Positions 21,313-33,640 of a DNA stretch of 64,000 nucleotides are shown one piece after another (position 1 is the stretch's first letter; each line of letters starts with the position of its first letter). The notes beneath the pieces were generated by a model. The model made no database searches. It saw only the letters and a program-made list of their open reading frames with translations, and was not told the DNA's origin. A program made the translations under genes and the position numbers. Source of the stretch: Papaver somniferum (lineage: Eukaryota; Streptophyta; Magnoliopsida; Ranunculales; Papaveraceae). The DNA is taken from contig NC_039359.1 in the NCBI RefSeq assembly GCF_003573695.1, forward strand, positions 141,629,112 to 141,693,111, in the 5' to 3' direction.

Positions 21313-22296
21313 TCAGCGTTCTTTTTCTAGGCGGATGTGCTCAGACTGGTACCTTTTCAACTCCTTCATCTTCACCTCGTTCCTGATCTTGAACAATGTT
21401 GAAAATAAGGGGTGTCTGGCCGACAGTGCATAAATGAACAATCGTACTAAATCTTCTTCTGATAGCCTTCCCCTTAGTTCTTTGCAAATCTTATCCCACC
21501 TTGCCACAATACATCTCAAGCTTTCATTTTCCCTTTGTTTCAACGAAAATAGTGCTACTATTTCTGGTTTACATGTCTCACTTCTCTCACATTTGTTCAT
21601 CATTTCTAGTTCTTCTCGCGTTCCAGATTTTCTCCCTGTCACTAGGTCATTGCTCGTTGCGCCTTTTCTCCTTGTCACCATCAATTACTGCATACGATAT
21701 TCCTTTTCCCTGAACTCCCTCCTGCTTCTTTTTATGGCTCTTTTCAAATCTTCTCGTTCATTTTGTTCCCCTCGCCCCTTTCTATCTCGTCAGTACTCAT
21801 GACGTCCTTCAGTTGCGAATTTCTTTCCCGAAGTATTTTCTCCTTTTTGGGTGTTATGTTCTGTTTGTTTTCTTTTTAGGTGATTGTTCTTAATCAAGAT
21901 TTTTTCGTTTTGCCTTTCTTGCCTTATTCGTTCTCTTGCCAAATCTTCCTTCCTTTTTCTTTCTTCGTAGAGTTCCTTCTTTAATTGCTCCATCTCCTTG
22001 TCTTCGTCGCATGCCTCATTTTCCTTATCGAAATGACCGGGAAATTCAACACATTTCTCATCCTCTTGTATTGATACCTTCTTACGCTTGGAGTTGTTTT
22101 CCTTTGCTCCGCTTTGCGGGGTTCGTTTTTCCTTGGCGACGGGGGTTTCTTTATCGCTTCTCACTACTTCGCTTCCTTCATCTATTTTTCCCTTCTTCGT
22201 TTTACCACTTTGCTTTATCTCAACTTGGATTTCCTTCTCCGGAGTTTTCTCGCGATCCCTCTCATTGAAAATCGTCATCTTATCTGCCTCTTCCAT
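21313..22296 (-). pseudogene. Second gag-like segment downstream of protease
   Basis: Two minus-strand frames (22296-21790 and 21684-21313) encode a lysine/glutamate-rich coiled stretch (MEQLKKELYEERKRKEDLARE) followed by an helical domain (RENESLRCIVARWDKICKEL, EEDLVRLFIYAL, RYQSEHIRLEKE). The helical domain resembles the gag domain seen at 23456-23866 (RPTEILQGLLTRWSIVCSEL, LREYQEEYMKLEEK). A frameshift separates the two frames. A second gag-like copy after the protease is unusual; it may be a rearranged or captured gag. Confidence 0.45.
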
Positions 22297-22314
22297 GCTT
22301 TTCTGCGTTGTAAT

Positions 22315-23008
22315 CTACTCCTCGCTTATCCCAATGGTGAACACCATCAGTTGTTCCGCTCTTTTTGCTTCGCATACCCTCTTTTTTTGTTCCATCTTCT
22401 TTCTCAGTTTTTCATCATAATTGTGGAGATCCTTTTCAATACAATCTCGCGCATCCTTTAGATCTCCCTTGATCTCACCTATTGTGCTAGGCATGGGAAA
22501 CTGTATGGTCTGATGGTATGTAGATGCAACCCCTTTTATCCCATGTATCCATGGCCGACCTATGAGAGCGTTATATGGTGAGTTTATATCTATCACACAA
22601 ATAGTAACTTTTGTTTCCAACTCGCCCCGTGAAAATATTTACGACTAATTCTCCCTTAGGATTTGATGCAACCCCGTTGAACTCATATATATTATATGTC
22701 GATGGTACAAGGTATGAATCTTTGTATCTCATGGTTCTAAATGCATGATAAAAGAGAATGTCAATCGAGCTCCCCGTATCCAACAGGATTCTGTCTATTG
22801 CCCAAATTTTTTCTTTCTTGACTTCGTTATCCTCCCACTTTGAGTATTTCCCGAAATTTAAGGTTATGACCAATGGTTCTGTGTGTGAAGCTCCTTCCTC
22901 TGGTATGTCCTTTGCTGAGAATATTATCTCCCTCTTTTTCCACTCTTCTAATGGCTCCTTCTTCGCCACACTGAATATCTCATTCCCTTCGAAGTCCCTC
23001 TTATGCAC
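22315..23008 (-). pseudogene. Aspartic protease domain of the first Tat element
   Basis: The minus-strand frame holds RILLDTGSSIDILFYHAF, the catalytic D-T-G-S-S motif of retropepsins. After a frame change around 22600 it continues with NSPYNALIGRPWIHG, the second conserved block of Ty3/gypsy proteases, ending in HQTIQFPMP. A charged tail (KLRKKMEQKKRVCEAKRAEQ) follows where RT should begin. Confidence 0.7.
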
Positions 23009-23455
23009 TCTTTTGAGTATATTATCATGGAAATTTTAAGTGATCTTTGCTGAATATATTATCGAATTACAATTCAGTTTGTGAGTTCCCCGATCTATTT
23101 TTATTCGGCACACCTGTTGATTGTCACGAGGTGGGTGTGGGGTCGGTTGTTCCACTAGTCGAAGTATAATCCTTCGGATGTTTCGGCAGCCATTCGTATG
23201 ATGTCCGTGAAACCGATGATACCTTCAAAATTCATGACTCCTAGTACTCGAAGGTGGTTCTCTTACCAGATTTGGTGGGGGCGGAATCTCTTCTGTCAGT
23301 ACCATCGCTTCTCATACCTTCTCTTCAGTTGTATTGAGTCTGGGAAGCTTTACATATTCAAGGGCCGATGCATTTGGTCTTTGTTCTCCAAACCTAGGTC
23401 CTTGATTGCTTCTATGCTGATATCCTGTGCTATGGCTTTGTGGATCATAATTCCT

Positions 23456-24751
23456 TCATCTTGACTCCTCATACCTATGTTGATCGATCCACTCCTGATC
23501 TCCGCTTGACACAGCGACAAGTTTCGCTGGAACTGGGGTTGAAGGTTCCCCTTTCTCATATTTCAGATCATCCTCTATGACTTGCCTCTGCTTCTCTTCC
23601 AACTTCATATATTCCTCTTGGTACTCCCTTAATTCAATGATTGTCAAGGAGTTTCGGATTATGAATATTTGGGTGTACAACAGGTCGGTCAGTAATAAGG
23701 CGTTCACGAACGCTAGGATAAAAAAATTCTCGTCAACTCGTCCCGCGAGTTCGCTACACACTATACTCCATCTCGTCAGTAGTCCTTGCAAAATTTCCGT
23801 TGGTCTTCGCCTTAGGTTGAACAAGGTCTCGATTCCTGGCCTCAGCAAGTTGTTACTTATGTACATTGTTAGGAATATTCTCTACAGGTCTTTGAATGAC
23901 GAAATCGACCTTTCTGGTAGACCGTCGAACCATGCCAACGCTTCACCGGTCAAGCTCGCCGGGAAATACTTACAGAGTACCGCTTCGTTTAGTCCCCACT
24001 GCATCAATGATAAAGTATATTGTTTCAAGTGCTGCACAGCACTTTCCGATCCACTTAATATGCTTGAAAATGTCGGTAGCACACACTTCTCAGGAATGTC
24101 CGCATACATTATCTCGTAGGTGAATGGAGATTTATCTGCCTCCTTTATCGCTTCTGCCATCTGCACCCTGCCACCTCTTCGCGAATTGTTTATTAGCGTC
24201 CTCATATCTCGTAGCTCATTCAAGACCTCTTGGTTTAGGTTTCCTCCATTTCCTTCGTGATGGTCGCTTCTCATCACGCTAAGCCTTCCCTCCCCACGTC
24301 TGATTGCTTCCTCGTGTCTCCGGTTTACATCGTGTTGCCTTTCCTCCTCTCGCCTCATTTCGTCTTCGTTCCTCCTTTCTTTCTCATACCTTCGTCTTTG
24401 ATCTTCCCATCTCGTTTCCTACAACGTCCTTCTCAGATTTCTTTCTTCACTGCTTTCTCTTCATTGTCTCCTTCGTCGCTCTCCTCCGTCGTCCTCACTG
24501 GCATACCTCCTTTGTCGTGTCTCTTCTTCCCCTGACGATATCGTGTTTCCTTCCGAGCCCATGGCGTCTGCCGCTGCTTCCTCGTTAAGTTGTTGATTTT
24601 GTAGTGCCAACATGGCGTTTTGCCTCATCAATCGAGCATGATGCTCCGCTAGATCCATGTCTCGTTCCCGTTCAAGGAGAAGTGTCTCCCTTAGCTGCTC
24701 CAACGTCATGTGTTCCTCATCAATGTTTTTTTCCAACTCTTCATGGGTCAT
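23456..24751 (-). pseudogene. gag of the first Tat element
   Basis: It starts at ATG 24751 (MTHEELEKNIDEEH) with a charged coiled N-terminus. The core, in the frame ending 23882, carries the plant gag signature PTFSSILSGSESAVQHLKQY, then LCKYFPASLTGEALAWFDGL and PERSISSFKDL. It continues in another frame (23866-23456) with RRPTEILQGLLTRWSIVCSEL. At least two frameshifts break it. No clear zinc knuckle was seen. Confidence 0.7.
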
Positions 24752-25221
24752 TTATTCTTCCGCAGCGGTGTCCTGTCATAAGTGTGTACCAAGCCTTACC
24801 TAAAGTCATCTTCATCGGTCTTATTATTCCTTCGTTGGTTTACGCCTTGTCTTTCCCCTGCAATCGATGTTTCTCCCCTTTCCATTCTTCCTCCTTTTTT
24901 TCGCTTCCAAACGTTTTCTCTTCCTCGTTGTTATCACGTGTCTCGCCCGATCTGGTGTCCTTGCCATCAACTAGTCTTTGGTTTGATATCTCCCGACTAA
25001 TTTCTTGCCTTCAATCCTCCGATGCAATACTCAAGGATTAATCTCTCTCCTAGATTTCTAGTCCTGACTACGAATGAATCGTTTAAGATCTACAAAACTC
25101 TAATTTTAAAACAACTCGCTAAAATCTGTAACTTCTACAATTTTAAAGAAATTTCAACCTTTCTCAAACTCTTAGATGAGGATGAATCCCCGATTTAAGT
25201 CCCTGTTTCTGGGCAACAAAA

Positions 25222-25892
25222 TGTAACTACTGGAAATCCAGTATCACACCCAAGTAAGAAAAGAAACAGATCTAAGACATGATAAAGGTTTTGGATAAGA
25301 AATTATTTATTGATTAACAACTCCAAGTAATGAAAGATACAAGTTCTTGAGTACAAGGAAACCCTAATCTCTCACTCAAAGCAAAGCTTTCACCTCCCAA
25401 AGAATCCGACCCCTCATATATTTCCCAAGGACCCCTATTTATAGACCAATCAACCCTAATGGTGTACATCTCATTTTTCTTTGCCTGGATCTCGTAGAGA
25501 TGCTTTATACTTCGCCCAAATCATTTTACATGAAGTTTTCCCTTTTCTTTCGCTGACAACTTTGGGTGTTTTTCGGGACAACTGTCTCTTTTCTTGCTCC
25601 ATAATTTACTTACTTCGCAAGTTATCTTTCTAGCCAAGTAACCTTACTTTGTCAATCTTTATTTCGTGGCTGGTGTCTTGCCGAGTACTCCAACTGATTC
25701 TTTGCAGTTTAGATTCCTTATACGAGGTACTTCATTTTAGGATGCTTCGTGCTTTGTGTTATTAGTTAGTGGCGAGGTAATTCTGACATTTGATTTGACA
25801 AGTCATTGACCGAGATCTTCAAGTGAGATTCTCCAGTCCTATTTCGTGCCTTCCTGTGCGGCCACGTGGCGAACTTATTTTGTGTACCTACA
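25222..25892 (-). repeat. 5' LTR of the first Tat element
   Basis: 671 bp, same ends as the 3' LTR. The sequence left of it, GTCCCTGTTTCTGGGCAAC on the plus strand, is the primer-binding region seen from the other strand. Immediately right lies the target duplication TCAAT. Confidence 0.85.
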
Positions 25893-25897
25893 TCAAT

Positions 25898-26169
25898 AAT
25901 TGAGTTCTTTGCTGGGTGATGTGTTCCACTATATGGTTGCAATAGGCGCATGTGAAATTACCTTATTAGATGCATTTCCATAGTGTGTAATAATTTCGCG
26001 AACAATTGATTATGCATAGAGAAGCAAAAGCCAAAGCATTTGGTGATATGGTTATCGGCACTACGGCACGAGAGTCCGCACTGGGTAGTTCAAATGAACC
26101 ATCATTCTCAAGCTAGTCTTCACGGCTCTTGTTGCACCATTTCCTACACCTTAGTGTTCTTTGTTGTTG
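25898..26169. other. Host-locus remnant between the two Tat elements
   Basis: 272 bp of non-transposon sequence. Its left half (TGCAATAGGCGCATGTGAAATTACC) resembles 52105-52140 and its right half (TGAACCATCATTCTCAAGCTAG) matches 52268-52290. Its last bases (CTTAGTGTTCTTTGTTGTTG) resemble 57321-57340. It is one piece of a host segment cut by two insertions. Confidence 0.6.
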
Positions 26170-26174
26170 ACAAC

Positions 26175-27161
26175 TGTGAACACATAAATCACGTGGCGCT
26201 TCTACGTGTTCACAAACAATGTTCGCACATGCTAAAAACTCTTGACTTAAATGGCACATGCATAAAGTAAATGATACTATCGGTTCATCGACTCAAAGCC
26301 CTCGGGCTCATCACTTCCTAGTCGAATAATATCAGGAAAATGATCGTATGAAGAGTAAGACTACAAATACGAACACAAATACGAATCATAAGGGATATGG
26401 AATGAATATAAAAGTGCTGAAATATAAATAAGATGGAGATTTACGTGGTTCGGCACTAAGGCCTACATCCACGGAGGTTGGTGTTTTACTATGTATTGAA
26501 TATTTACAAAGACGAATGAATTTTGAGTATATATTAGTCTGCGGAAGCAGGGTATTTACTTACTCTTCCTATTTCTCTCTCTCTTATGTTCTCTTCTAAG
26601 GATTGTGGATTGGTCGACCCCTTCTTTCTTAGTGGAGAGGGGTATTTATAGGGTTGAAACGTGGGTCCTACTTCTGAGAGGCTGTTGCAACCTTATCTTC
26701 TTGTACTTCGTGTCCATCACGCGGAGGTCTTCGTCTTTTAAAATTCCTCATGCGTTGCATGCTTGATAACGAAGGGTTTTCCTCGTTCGTCTTATGGGTT
26801 GATTGACACGTACACTGCTCAGAGTGTTTAATGCGGGTAGTTGAGACGTTTGCTCGTGTCAGACAAGTGTCTTCTGCCCCTGTCACATCTGTGTCAGTCA
26901 AATTTCTCCTCGCCGTTGATCTTGGCTCTTTCTGGGGATAAGAGAAAGTAGATCTTTGGGGGCTATTTGGTGCTCCGCAGTAATATCATACTTTGGTACA
27001 CCTTAATTTTCTGCCATCGGATTATCTGGACGAAGATCTGATGCTGATGGGGCATGTTTCTTGGTTGTGAGCGTGTCTCATCATGTTTTGATGTCTTGGT
27101 TCGCATGCCTTCCACGTGTTTCTTCATAAACACGTGGCTGATGGTTAAATATGTACACACA
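26175..27161 (-). repeat. 3' LTR of the second Tat element
   Basis: 987 bp, starts TGTGAACACATAAATC and ends ATGTACACACA on the plus strand. It differs from its partner at 41189-42175 by scattered point changes only, with no net length change. Confidence 0.9.
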
Positions 27162-27407
27162 ATTTTCCCCTTTTCTTGTGACTTGGGTGTTAGTGGGAGT
27201 TTAGAAGGAAAGTAACGTTAAATATTCCTCATCTCTCTCCTAATAACTTCCCCTAAATATTCGGGCACGTTTCCCAATCCATGTAATAACTGCATTCTTA
27301 AAAGGAGGGGACGGTTACGGTTCTGCTCCCAAGCTTATTAATAAGAGAGAGAATGTGAAAATTTTCTAGAAATAACTTTCATTCTCTCCCTGTCAGTCTT
27401 CATATAT

Positions 27408-27414
27408 TATAAAT
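27408..27414 (+). promoter_or_regulatory. TATA-like box upstream of the second aORF
   Basis: TATAAAT in the space between the 3' LTR and the aORF, followed by a pyrimidine-rich leader (TTCTTTCTCCTTGTTCTC). Before the solo LTR landed, it would have been about 455 bp from the ORF's ATG at 29904. Confidence 0.4.
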
Positions 27415-27716
27415 CAGAGATTTTTATTCTTTCTCCTTGTTCTCTAGATATTAACTGCTCCTGTCTTTTCATTGATCACGCCCTGCTCCTGATTCTTCTT
27501 CCCTTACCTGTTCCTTGGTATTCTTCTTCTTCTTTGTGGTGCTGTGAATTCCTTTTATATAGGTATGGGGTTTTTTCACTTTTTCTGCTGTTGATTTGTC
27601 CATCTTCCGTTGTTTGTATCGACTTGTTTATCTTCTGATGTTGTATCTTGTTTGTTCTGTGATGAAGAACACATATGTCGAAGCATATATGCTTGCCCAT
27701 GTTCTTCTTTACAAAG

Positions 27717-29750
27717 TGATGAGTGCTAAAAAGTTCATATTTCTATATATTTTTCTTGGCATTTAACTCATCTTTTGTGCATTAATTCTACATTTTATCC
27801 CATATTCTGTGTTTTCGTTGTTTTCAAGAATAAATACTTTTCTTAATTAATTTTGCATTTTAGGTACTAAATAAAGCCTGGTTATCTCACGGAGCGAAAA
27901 GAGCAAAGGAACGGCAAAGACTCCCGCTAGGAGGAAGCGAAGAATGATGTTTGCAAGAGCCGGATCAACTAGAAGTGGGCTTGAAGAGGAAGAATTGTTC
28001 TTAAAGAAGATATGGGCTTGGCAGAGCCAAGACCCAAAACCCTTACCCAAATCCATTTCCATTATCCATACCCATTTCCATGAGATCCTTCAGATTGGAT
28101 CCATCTCATCATCCAACGGTCGCCTCATCATTGTGCATCAAACTCCGAAGCTCCTGACAAACACTATAGTACCTAACTCCATCTGAAGCCGTCAGTTTTG
28201 TTGTATATCATCATCCAACGGTCGTTCCTATCGCGTCGTTGGATCATTCCATCACCTTTTCATCCTACGCTTTCGCTTCGCTGAGCGTCAACCTTTGATA
28301 CACCCGCCTCACACCCTAGCATCAGAAACCTACACCCTCAACCAAACGAACCCTAATCCCATTTCCATCGTTCTTTTCTCTTCTCTCCTCCCTCACCTCT
28401 GCAAAACTCTCTTCTCGTCTGCAACGCCACCTCTTCCACTGTCTCCTCTGCCGCAACCATTTCTATCACTGCCACCACCTCCATCAGCTCAGTCCTTCCC
28501 CCAAAACCTATCCATCTACTAGCCTAGACATTTTACAAAACTCGCACCTCTTTCTCTGAACCCTAGGGTGTGGGATTTGTAAAAAATCTCGAGCTAGTAT
28601 TTTAGAGACGACAAGAGCAGCAACATTAGCAGAGGAGGAGAAGTACGAGCATGGGTCGAAGCAGAAATCACAGTGGGTGAGTTGAATTGAAAATTCCCAA
28701 AATCAAAATTAGGATTTCAAAATTTAGGGTTTCTAAATTTTGGGGGAAAACATTGTACTATAAATTGAGAACATTGGGTGTATGTAAAACTTATGCCTGG
28801 GCTAGCCATAGCTTCACTCAGGAGGACTGGACTAGCCAGTTCCTCAACTTTGTTATCTTCAGTTCATGTTTTGTTTGAATGCAATGTTGTTTCAAGTGTA
28901 ATTTCCATGTTCTAAGCTCATAACTAGGGTGATGAGGAAACCCTTTGAGCCATTGCTAAGTTTCATTCAGTTATAAACATAATTCTTGTTGTGCTTGAAA
29001 TGTTTAGGATAGTCTTAATCAAATCACTTTACATTTTTCTCTCACAGTGCATATCATGTATGCATTGTAGTTAGAACACCACCATGTGATTGTGTTACAG
29101 CTCATGCTTAATTGTCTGTTATGAATCCTCTGACTAGTTGTACTCTAAATCAGACAATTAGTACTTAGGATGAATACTTTAGTTGTGATTAGAACATCCT
29201 TTAGGTTGTCAAAACACCTAAGTGGCTTCTTTGTAGGTAGTTGCAGTATAAGAGCCCCAACTACTACTAGGATTAGAATTATCTTAGTGCCTTTAGCTTC
29301 CTTTCTAACCCAACCCTTTGATGAGTAGCAGGCATAGAACCTCCACTGCCATCTAGTTAGTCAGTTGAGCCAAGAAGCTCACTGATAACTATACAAGGGA
29401 CAAGATTTATGTGGAACTAGTATAACTTAGTCTAGGTGAAATGGTGGAATCTAATCCCTAGTTTTCACCCAAAATCCCTCTTTCCTTTACTGTTTCTTGT
29501 TTTTATTTGATTCCATTTACTTCTTTGCTGTCACTTCACTCCCTTAGGCTCATTGCCTTTGTTTCATTAGCTCACTGCCACTGCTACACTTAGAGATCTA
29601 GCTTAGCTAGGAAACCTTCAATCACACACACCTAGTCTCTGTGGTTCGACCCTGACTTGCACACATCTACTACAACAGACCCTGTGCACTTGAAGGTATA
29701 ACAAGTAGGCTTCTTTCTTGCTCTTATTTTACACTCTTAAAAGCCTACCA
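27717..29750. mobile_element. Solo LTR, 2,034 bp, nested in the second Tat element
   Basis: It begins TGATGAGTGCTAAAAAG, ends AAAAGCCTACCA, and is flanked by the identical 5-mer CAAAG (27712-27716 and 29751-29755). No element body lies beside it, so recombination between two LTRs has left one. The end contains TGTGGTTCGACCCTGACTTG, a phrase I associate with large plant Ty3/gypsy LTRs. It separates the aORF from its TATA-like box. Confidence 0.85.
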
Positions 29751-29903
29751 CAAAGCGAATAGGCCAGTATTTTGATTGATTGATTGTTCTCTAGTTTTAG
29801 GGGTTTTGGGAGAGACTAAGATGAACTGTCATTTTATGGGCTTTTAGATCTTTGGTGGCCCCCTCGTATTCACCTCTAAACTGTTTTTGTGTCTCCTTGT
29901 GCT

Positions 29904-32900
29904 ATGCTTGATCTTCTGCGGGTTCCTTACCAGACCCCGCCGTCTAGTCCGCCAAGATCCCCTCCGCGTAGAGATTCTGAAAGATCTCCACTTGGGGAAG
30001 GTTCTTATAAATTTTCGCAATCAGATCCTCGTGGTCATAGGGTTTCATCTTCCTCTAGTGCGAAGGCTTTGCCTACTAATAAAGGGGATCTGCCGAAGGG
30101 TCCTTCTGGGTCTAAGTACGCTGTTAACCGCGCTCCTTATCGTCCTCGTGAAGATTCTAGGAGTACGCATGCTCCTCCCCGTGATGATTCTAGGAGTACG
30201 CGGGCTCCTCCTCCTCGTAGTGAAACATTGGATGTTCCGCCCCTTCGTTCCATGGCTCCTCCTTCAGTACCCCTGCAGAGTTCTTTGCCGCCTCCTCCAA
30301 CGGTTTATTTCAAGGGTAAGTACTCCAAGGGTACTATGTCGAAAGCTGATCCGTCTAAAAATCTTCCTTCCAAAAGGAAAGATTCAGAATTGAGTCCCAC
30401 GTCAGATTCCACGGACGAGGAAGAGGTTGCCCCCGTGATACGCAACGTTTCAGTTGGTAAGAAGAAGGTCACTTTCAATCATATTGATCTTGAGATGTTC
30501 CAGGAAAAACATGAGCTTCAAACCTTTGAGGTTCCCTTCTATGCCCCTGATGATGATATCACTTACGAACTCCTCTCTAAGTATCAGTTTGATGAGTTCC
30601 ATCTGTTGACTACGGTTGGAGCCTTCGAGGCGGGTCTCATGTTGCCTCTGTATAAGTCGGGTGACTCCTTTTATTAGGATGTGCTGGCTAGTCGCGAAGG
30701 TTCTTCCACAAACACTCATAATCGTTCCGTGTCACAATTGTCTGGGAATTATCTTCGTGCACTGAAGGAATGTTACCTGCGGAGTAAGGGGGAGACTATG
30801 AAGACCTGCTACGTTCCAAATCCCGCTGAGAGAGAGTGGTACACTCCTCAAAATTTTAACAGTTCCTTTGGGGATTATGTCAACAGTAGGAATCGTAAGC
30901 CATGGAGTGTTAGTCTTTGTAACATTGCTGCTCCTCGGGGTGAAATTCGTCTTTTGAGTGAGGTGAGTGATGCCAAGCTGAAGTATGTTCCTGGCACTGA
31001 GGGATCTGCTAAACGGAAACTCTTTCCTGCTCGTGAAAGGATTAAGCGTGATCATGATTATGAGTGGCACGCTACTGTCATTGAAATTGTTGGCCCTTGG
31101 GCTTACGGTTGGATTCCTGGTCCGCGCGGTTGGCGTCCTTCTGAAAACAGCAATCCTCGTGAAACTCCTCCTGCTCGTTATGGAGATTTCTGTCCTTGGC
31201 GTCTGAATTTTGCGGGCATGAATTTTACTTACGCTCTTGATGTCGTTGATGGAGATGAGGAGGAGGGTTCTGGTGCTACCCATCCACGAAGAGTGCTGCT
31301 GCCAAGGTATAGTTTCTTCTTATATTCTCTATTCTATTTGCCCCTTTTTCCTTGCTTGAAAAATTTTTTTTAAGTGAGGGAAAAAATGAGCCTTTGTGGG
31401 ATGTACTGGTTTGTAGGTGTCGAAGAAGAAGAAACTTGGACCCAAACAATCTTCTACTGTGGACCGGTGAGGCTGAGGTTTATGAGGAGGTTACGAGTCC
31501 TGTAAACGAAGGGTATGCTGAGGATGAAGAAATGTCCGATGGAGAAGAGCGTACGATACTTCTCCCCTGATGACGAAGGTGGTAATGGTGAAGAAGAAGT
31601 TGTTGCGGGTGGTGATGGTGATGGTGAAGAAGAATTCGCGGGTGGTGATGGTGAGTCTGAGGGTAATATTACCAGGTGGTACTGGCGGGGGGGATCTGCC
31701 CCTGTTGGCGAAATATGTTGGTGTGGGTACTCTGCCCGTTATTTCCCCTGAATTTTCTTTGGTAGGATATATTCCGCGGGGAATCCTTTGATGTGAACGC
31801 TGCCATGGGTCTTGCCGAAGACTTCTCATTGCTTTCCCCAAATGATGATTGGGATGTGCTTGGGAATCTTGGTAAGAGTGCCACTGGTCAGCAGGCTGAA
31901 AACGCAGGTGGTCATGCTGAGGGTGTGATGTCGAACTTGCGGGTGAGGAGATAACAGCCAAGGGAAGTCTGCGGTTGAGTCTCCTTCAGAGGATTTCCCT
32001 ACTCGCTAATGCCTGAAGGTGAAGATGCCATTTGGCTTGGCTTAAGAAGAAGAATCTGATGTTCGTCCCTAACCCTCCCCAGTGGTCACTGGTGAGAAGA
32101 ATTCTGACGCTTATACTCGTCATGATGCAATTGTCTTCTGAAGCCCGCGTTGCTGAGATGTGGGAGAAGAATCTGAGAGCTTCGGAGCTAACCTAGTGGT
32201 TGACCCTCCTCCTCTGTTGCTGATATGATGGCCATAGATGATGGGTACCAATACGGTTTTCCCCAGCAGCGTGTCTTAGAGGTAAATCCTTGTTTTTTCT
32301 CATGATATACGAACATTGTATTCTTCGTGATATCCGATCCCTTGGTATAATAATGTTTGTTGTTTGTGACATAGATGATGAGGAGCGAACATTGTAACCA
32401 TGTTCTATACCAATTCTTCAAAGCAAAGTCTTTAAAGTTGGAGGCTAAGCTTCGTCATAGAGAGGAATGTGCGGCTGAAGTGGAAATAAATGAACTGAGG
32501 GCGTCTGAAGGAAAAGAACAGCTGGGTAACGCTGAGGAGAGTCTCGTTCAGAACTTGCTATAGTCCGCAACGAATTGGAGCAGACTCGCAGAAATGTATC
32601 GTCCCTCACAGGTTCGTATTTTACGATTTTCACTCCTCGTGATTCCCTATTTGTACTTTGGTGTTCTGTCTGAGTCTCCCCACCCTATCTTCAGTGGGTG
32701 GAGTCCCCGAGATATGGCTTCGGAAAGAAAGGGAACGACAGAAATCCCGTATTGCAGAGTTGGTGGGTAAGTTGAAAAGCGAAGCCGTAAAGTGGAATGC
32801 TCGTGCTGATGAGCACAACGCCTTAGCAGCTGAGTGGCGTGAAAAGCGAACACTGATGGTTGATATGCAAAATAAGTACAATCATGACCGTCGTCTGTTT

Positions 32901-33640
32901 AATGGTACGCTCTATGGACGCGTGAAACCTGCGTGAGCTCGAGGACATGCTTCGGACTTAGAGGCTAGAGTGCTTTTGGAAGGAGAGTTACAACAGGCTC
33001 GTTCTTCTTAGGCCCCGGGGTTAGGGATAGTATGCTGCATCTTCCGAGAAAGAGATAATGCTAGGGCTGAGGTTGGTGCTCTTAGTAAAGCCCTAGCAGC
33101 GTCTCGAGCTGATGTTGCTCGCCAAGTGGAGTCTGAAGAGATCTTGAAGTGAATGTGTATCGACTCCATAAAAGGATGGGGGAGATGAATGACGAAGTCA
33201 ACCATCTTCGTCACTTGGATTCAATGAAGCAGGTAGACTTAGACGCGAGTCAATTTGCTCTTACGAACCTTCAAACGGATTATAAGAAACTATCCGACGA
33301 ATATGACTTTCTTGATGAGGCTCGGGACGCAGTTGTTAATGAGTATGAAGAGGCTTCGGCTAATGTCGAAGGTATAACCTCGTTTTATCGAGTGTGATTC
33401 TGTTATTTCTTTTTTAACCCCTTGGTATTTCTTGTTTTCAGCACTCGAGGGACAGCTTCACGCAGCAAATGATGAGCTTAAAAAAGCTCAATCTGCCTTA
33501 GTGCAGCAGGAAGGACAAGCCAACTATTTCAAAGGGTTGGCCGCGTCTCGTGAGGAAGCAGCAGAGATTGCCTCCAAAGAGGCGGAACGCCTATCTGCAT
33601 TGTTGTCTCAGGCCACCAGCGGACCGTGTTATCACTTATA
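29904..33640 (+). pseudogene. Antisense ORF (aORF) of the second Tat element, degenerate
   Basis: From ATG 29904 a frame of about 257 residues encodes an arginine/proline-rich start (PPSSPPRSPPRRDSERSP and repeats of RDDSRSTRAPP) and then a globular region (EVPFYAPDDDITYELLSKY, EAGLMLPLYKSGDSFY). A TAG at 30675 interrupts it, and it continues at once as DVLASREGSST... through WSVSLCNIAAPRGEIRLL, GWIPGPRGW and PWRLNFAGMNF to about 31310. Acidic, repetitive pieces follow (31460-31960). Coiled-coil blocks follow at 32375-32560, 32700-32940, 33150-33390 and 33432-33640 (RKERERQKSRIAELVGKLKSE; LEGQLHAANDELKKAQSAL). The arrangement (globular part, acidic linker, coiled coil) parallels the aORF at 17348 although the sequences have diverged strongly. 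Confidence 0.55.

Larger units (their letters stand above)
16366..25892 (-). mobile_element. Non-autonomous Tat-lineage Ty3/gypsy LTR retrotransposon with antisense ORF
   Basis: LTRs at 16366-17024 (3') and 25222-25892 (5') start TG and end CA and are flanked by the identical 5-mer TCAAT (16361-16365 and 25893-25897). The primer-binding region lies left of the 5' LTR; on the minus strand it reads TTGTTGCCCAGAAACAGGGA, sharing AGAAACAGGGACTT with the neighbouring element. The polypurine tract AAGAAAAGGCAAAA lies next to the 3' LTR, so the element is on the minus strand. In order it carries gag (24751-23456), a protease (23008-22315), a second gag-like segment (22296-21313), then about 0.9 kb without a recognised domain, and the antisense ORF (17348-20418, + strand). 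No reverse transcriptase, RNase H or integrase motif was found, so it would depend on a partner for movement. Confidence 0.85.

Noticed and set aside
21434..22461. Several plus-strand open frames overlapping each other
   Set aside because: They are the complement of the gag-like and protease frames on the minus strand; composition shadows.
26668..27160. Minus-strand ORFs near 26.7-27.2 kb and the related one at 41977-42243
   Set aside because: They fall in the 987-bp LTR pair of the second Tat element.
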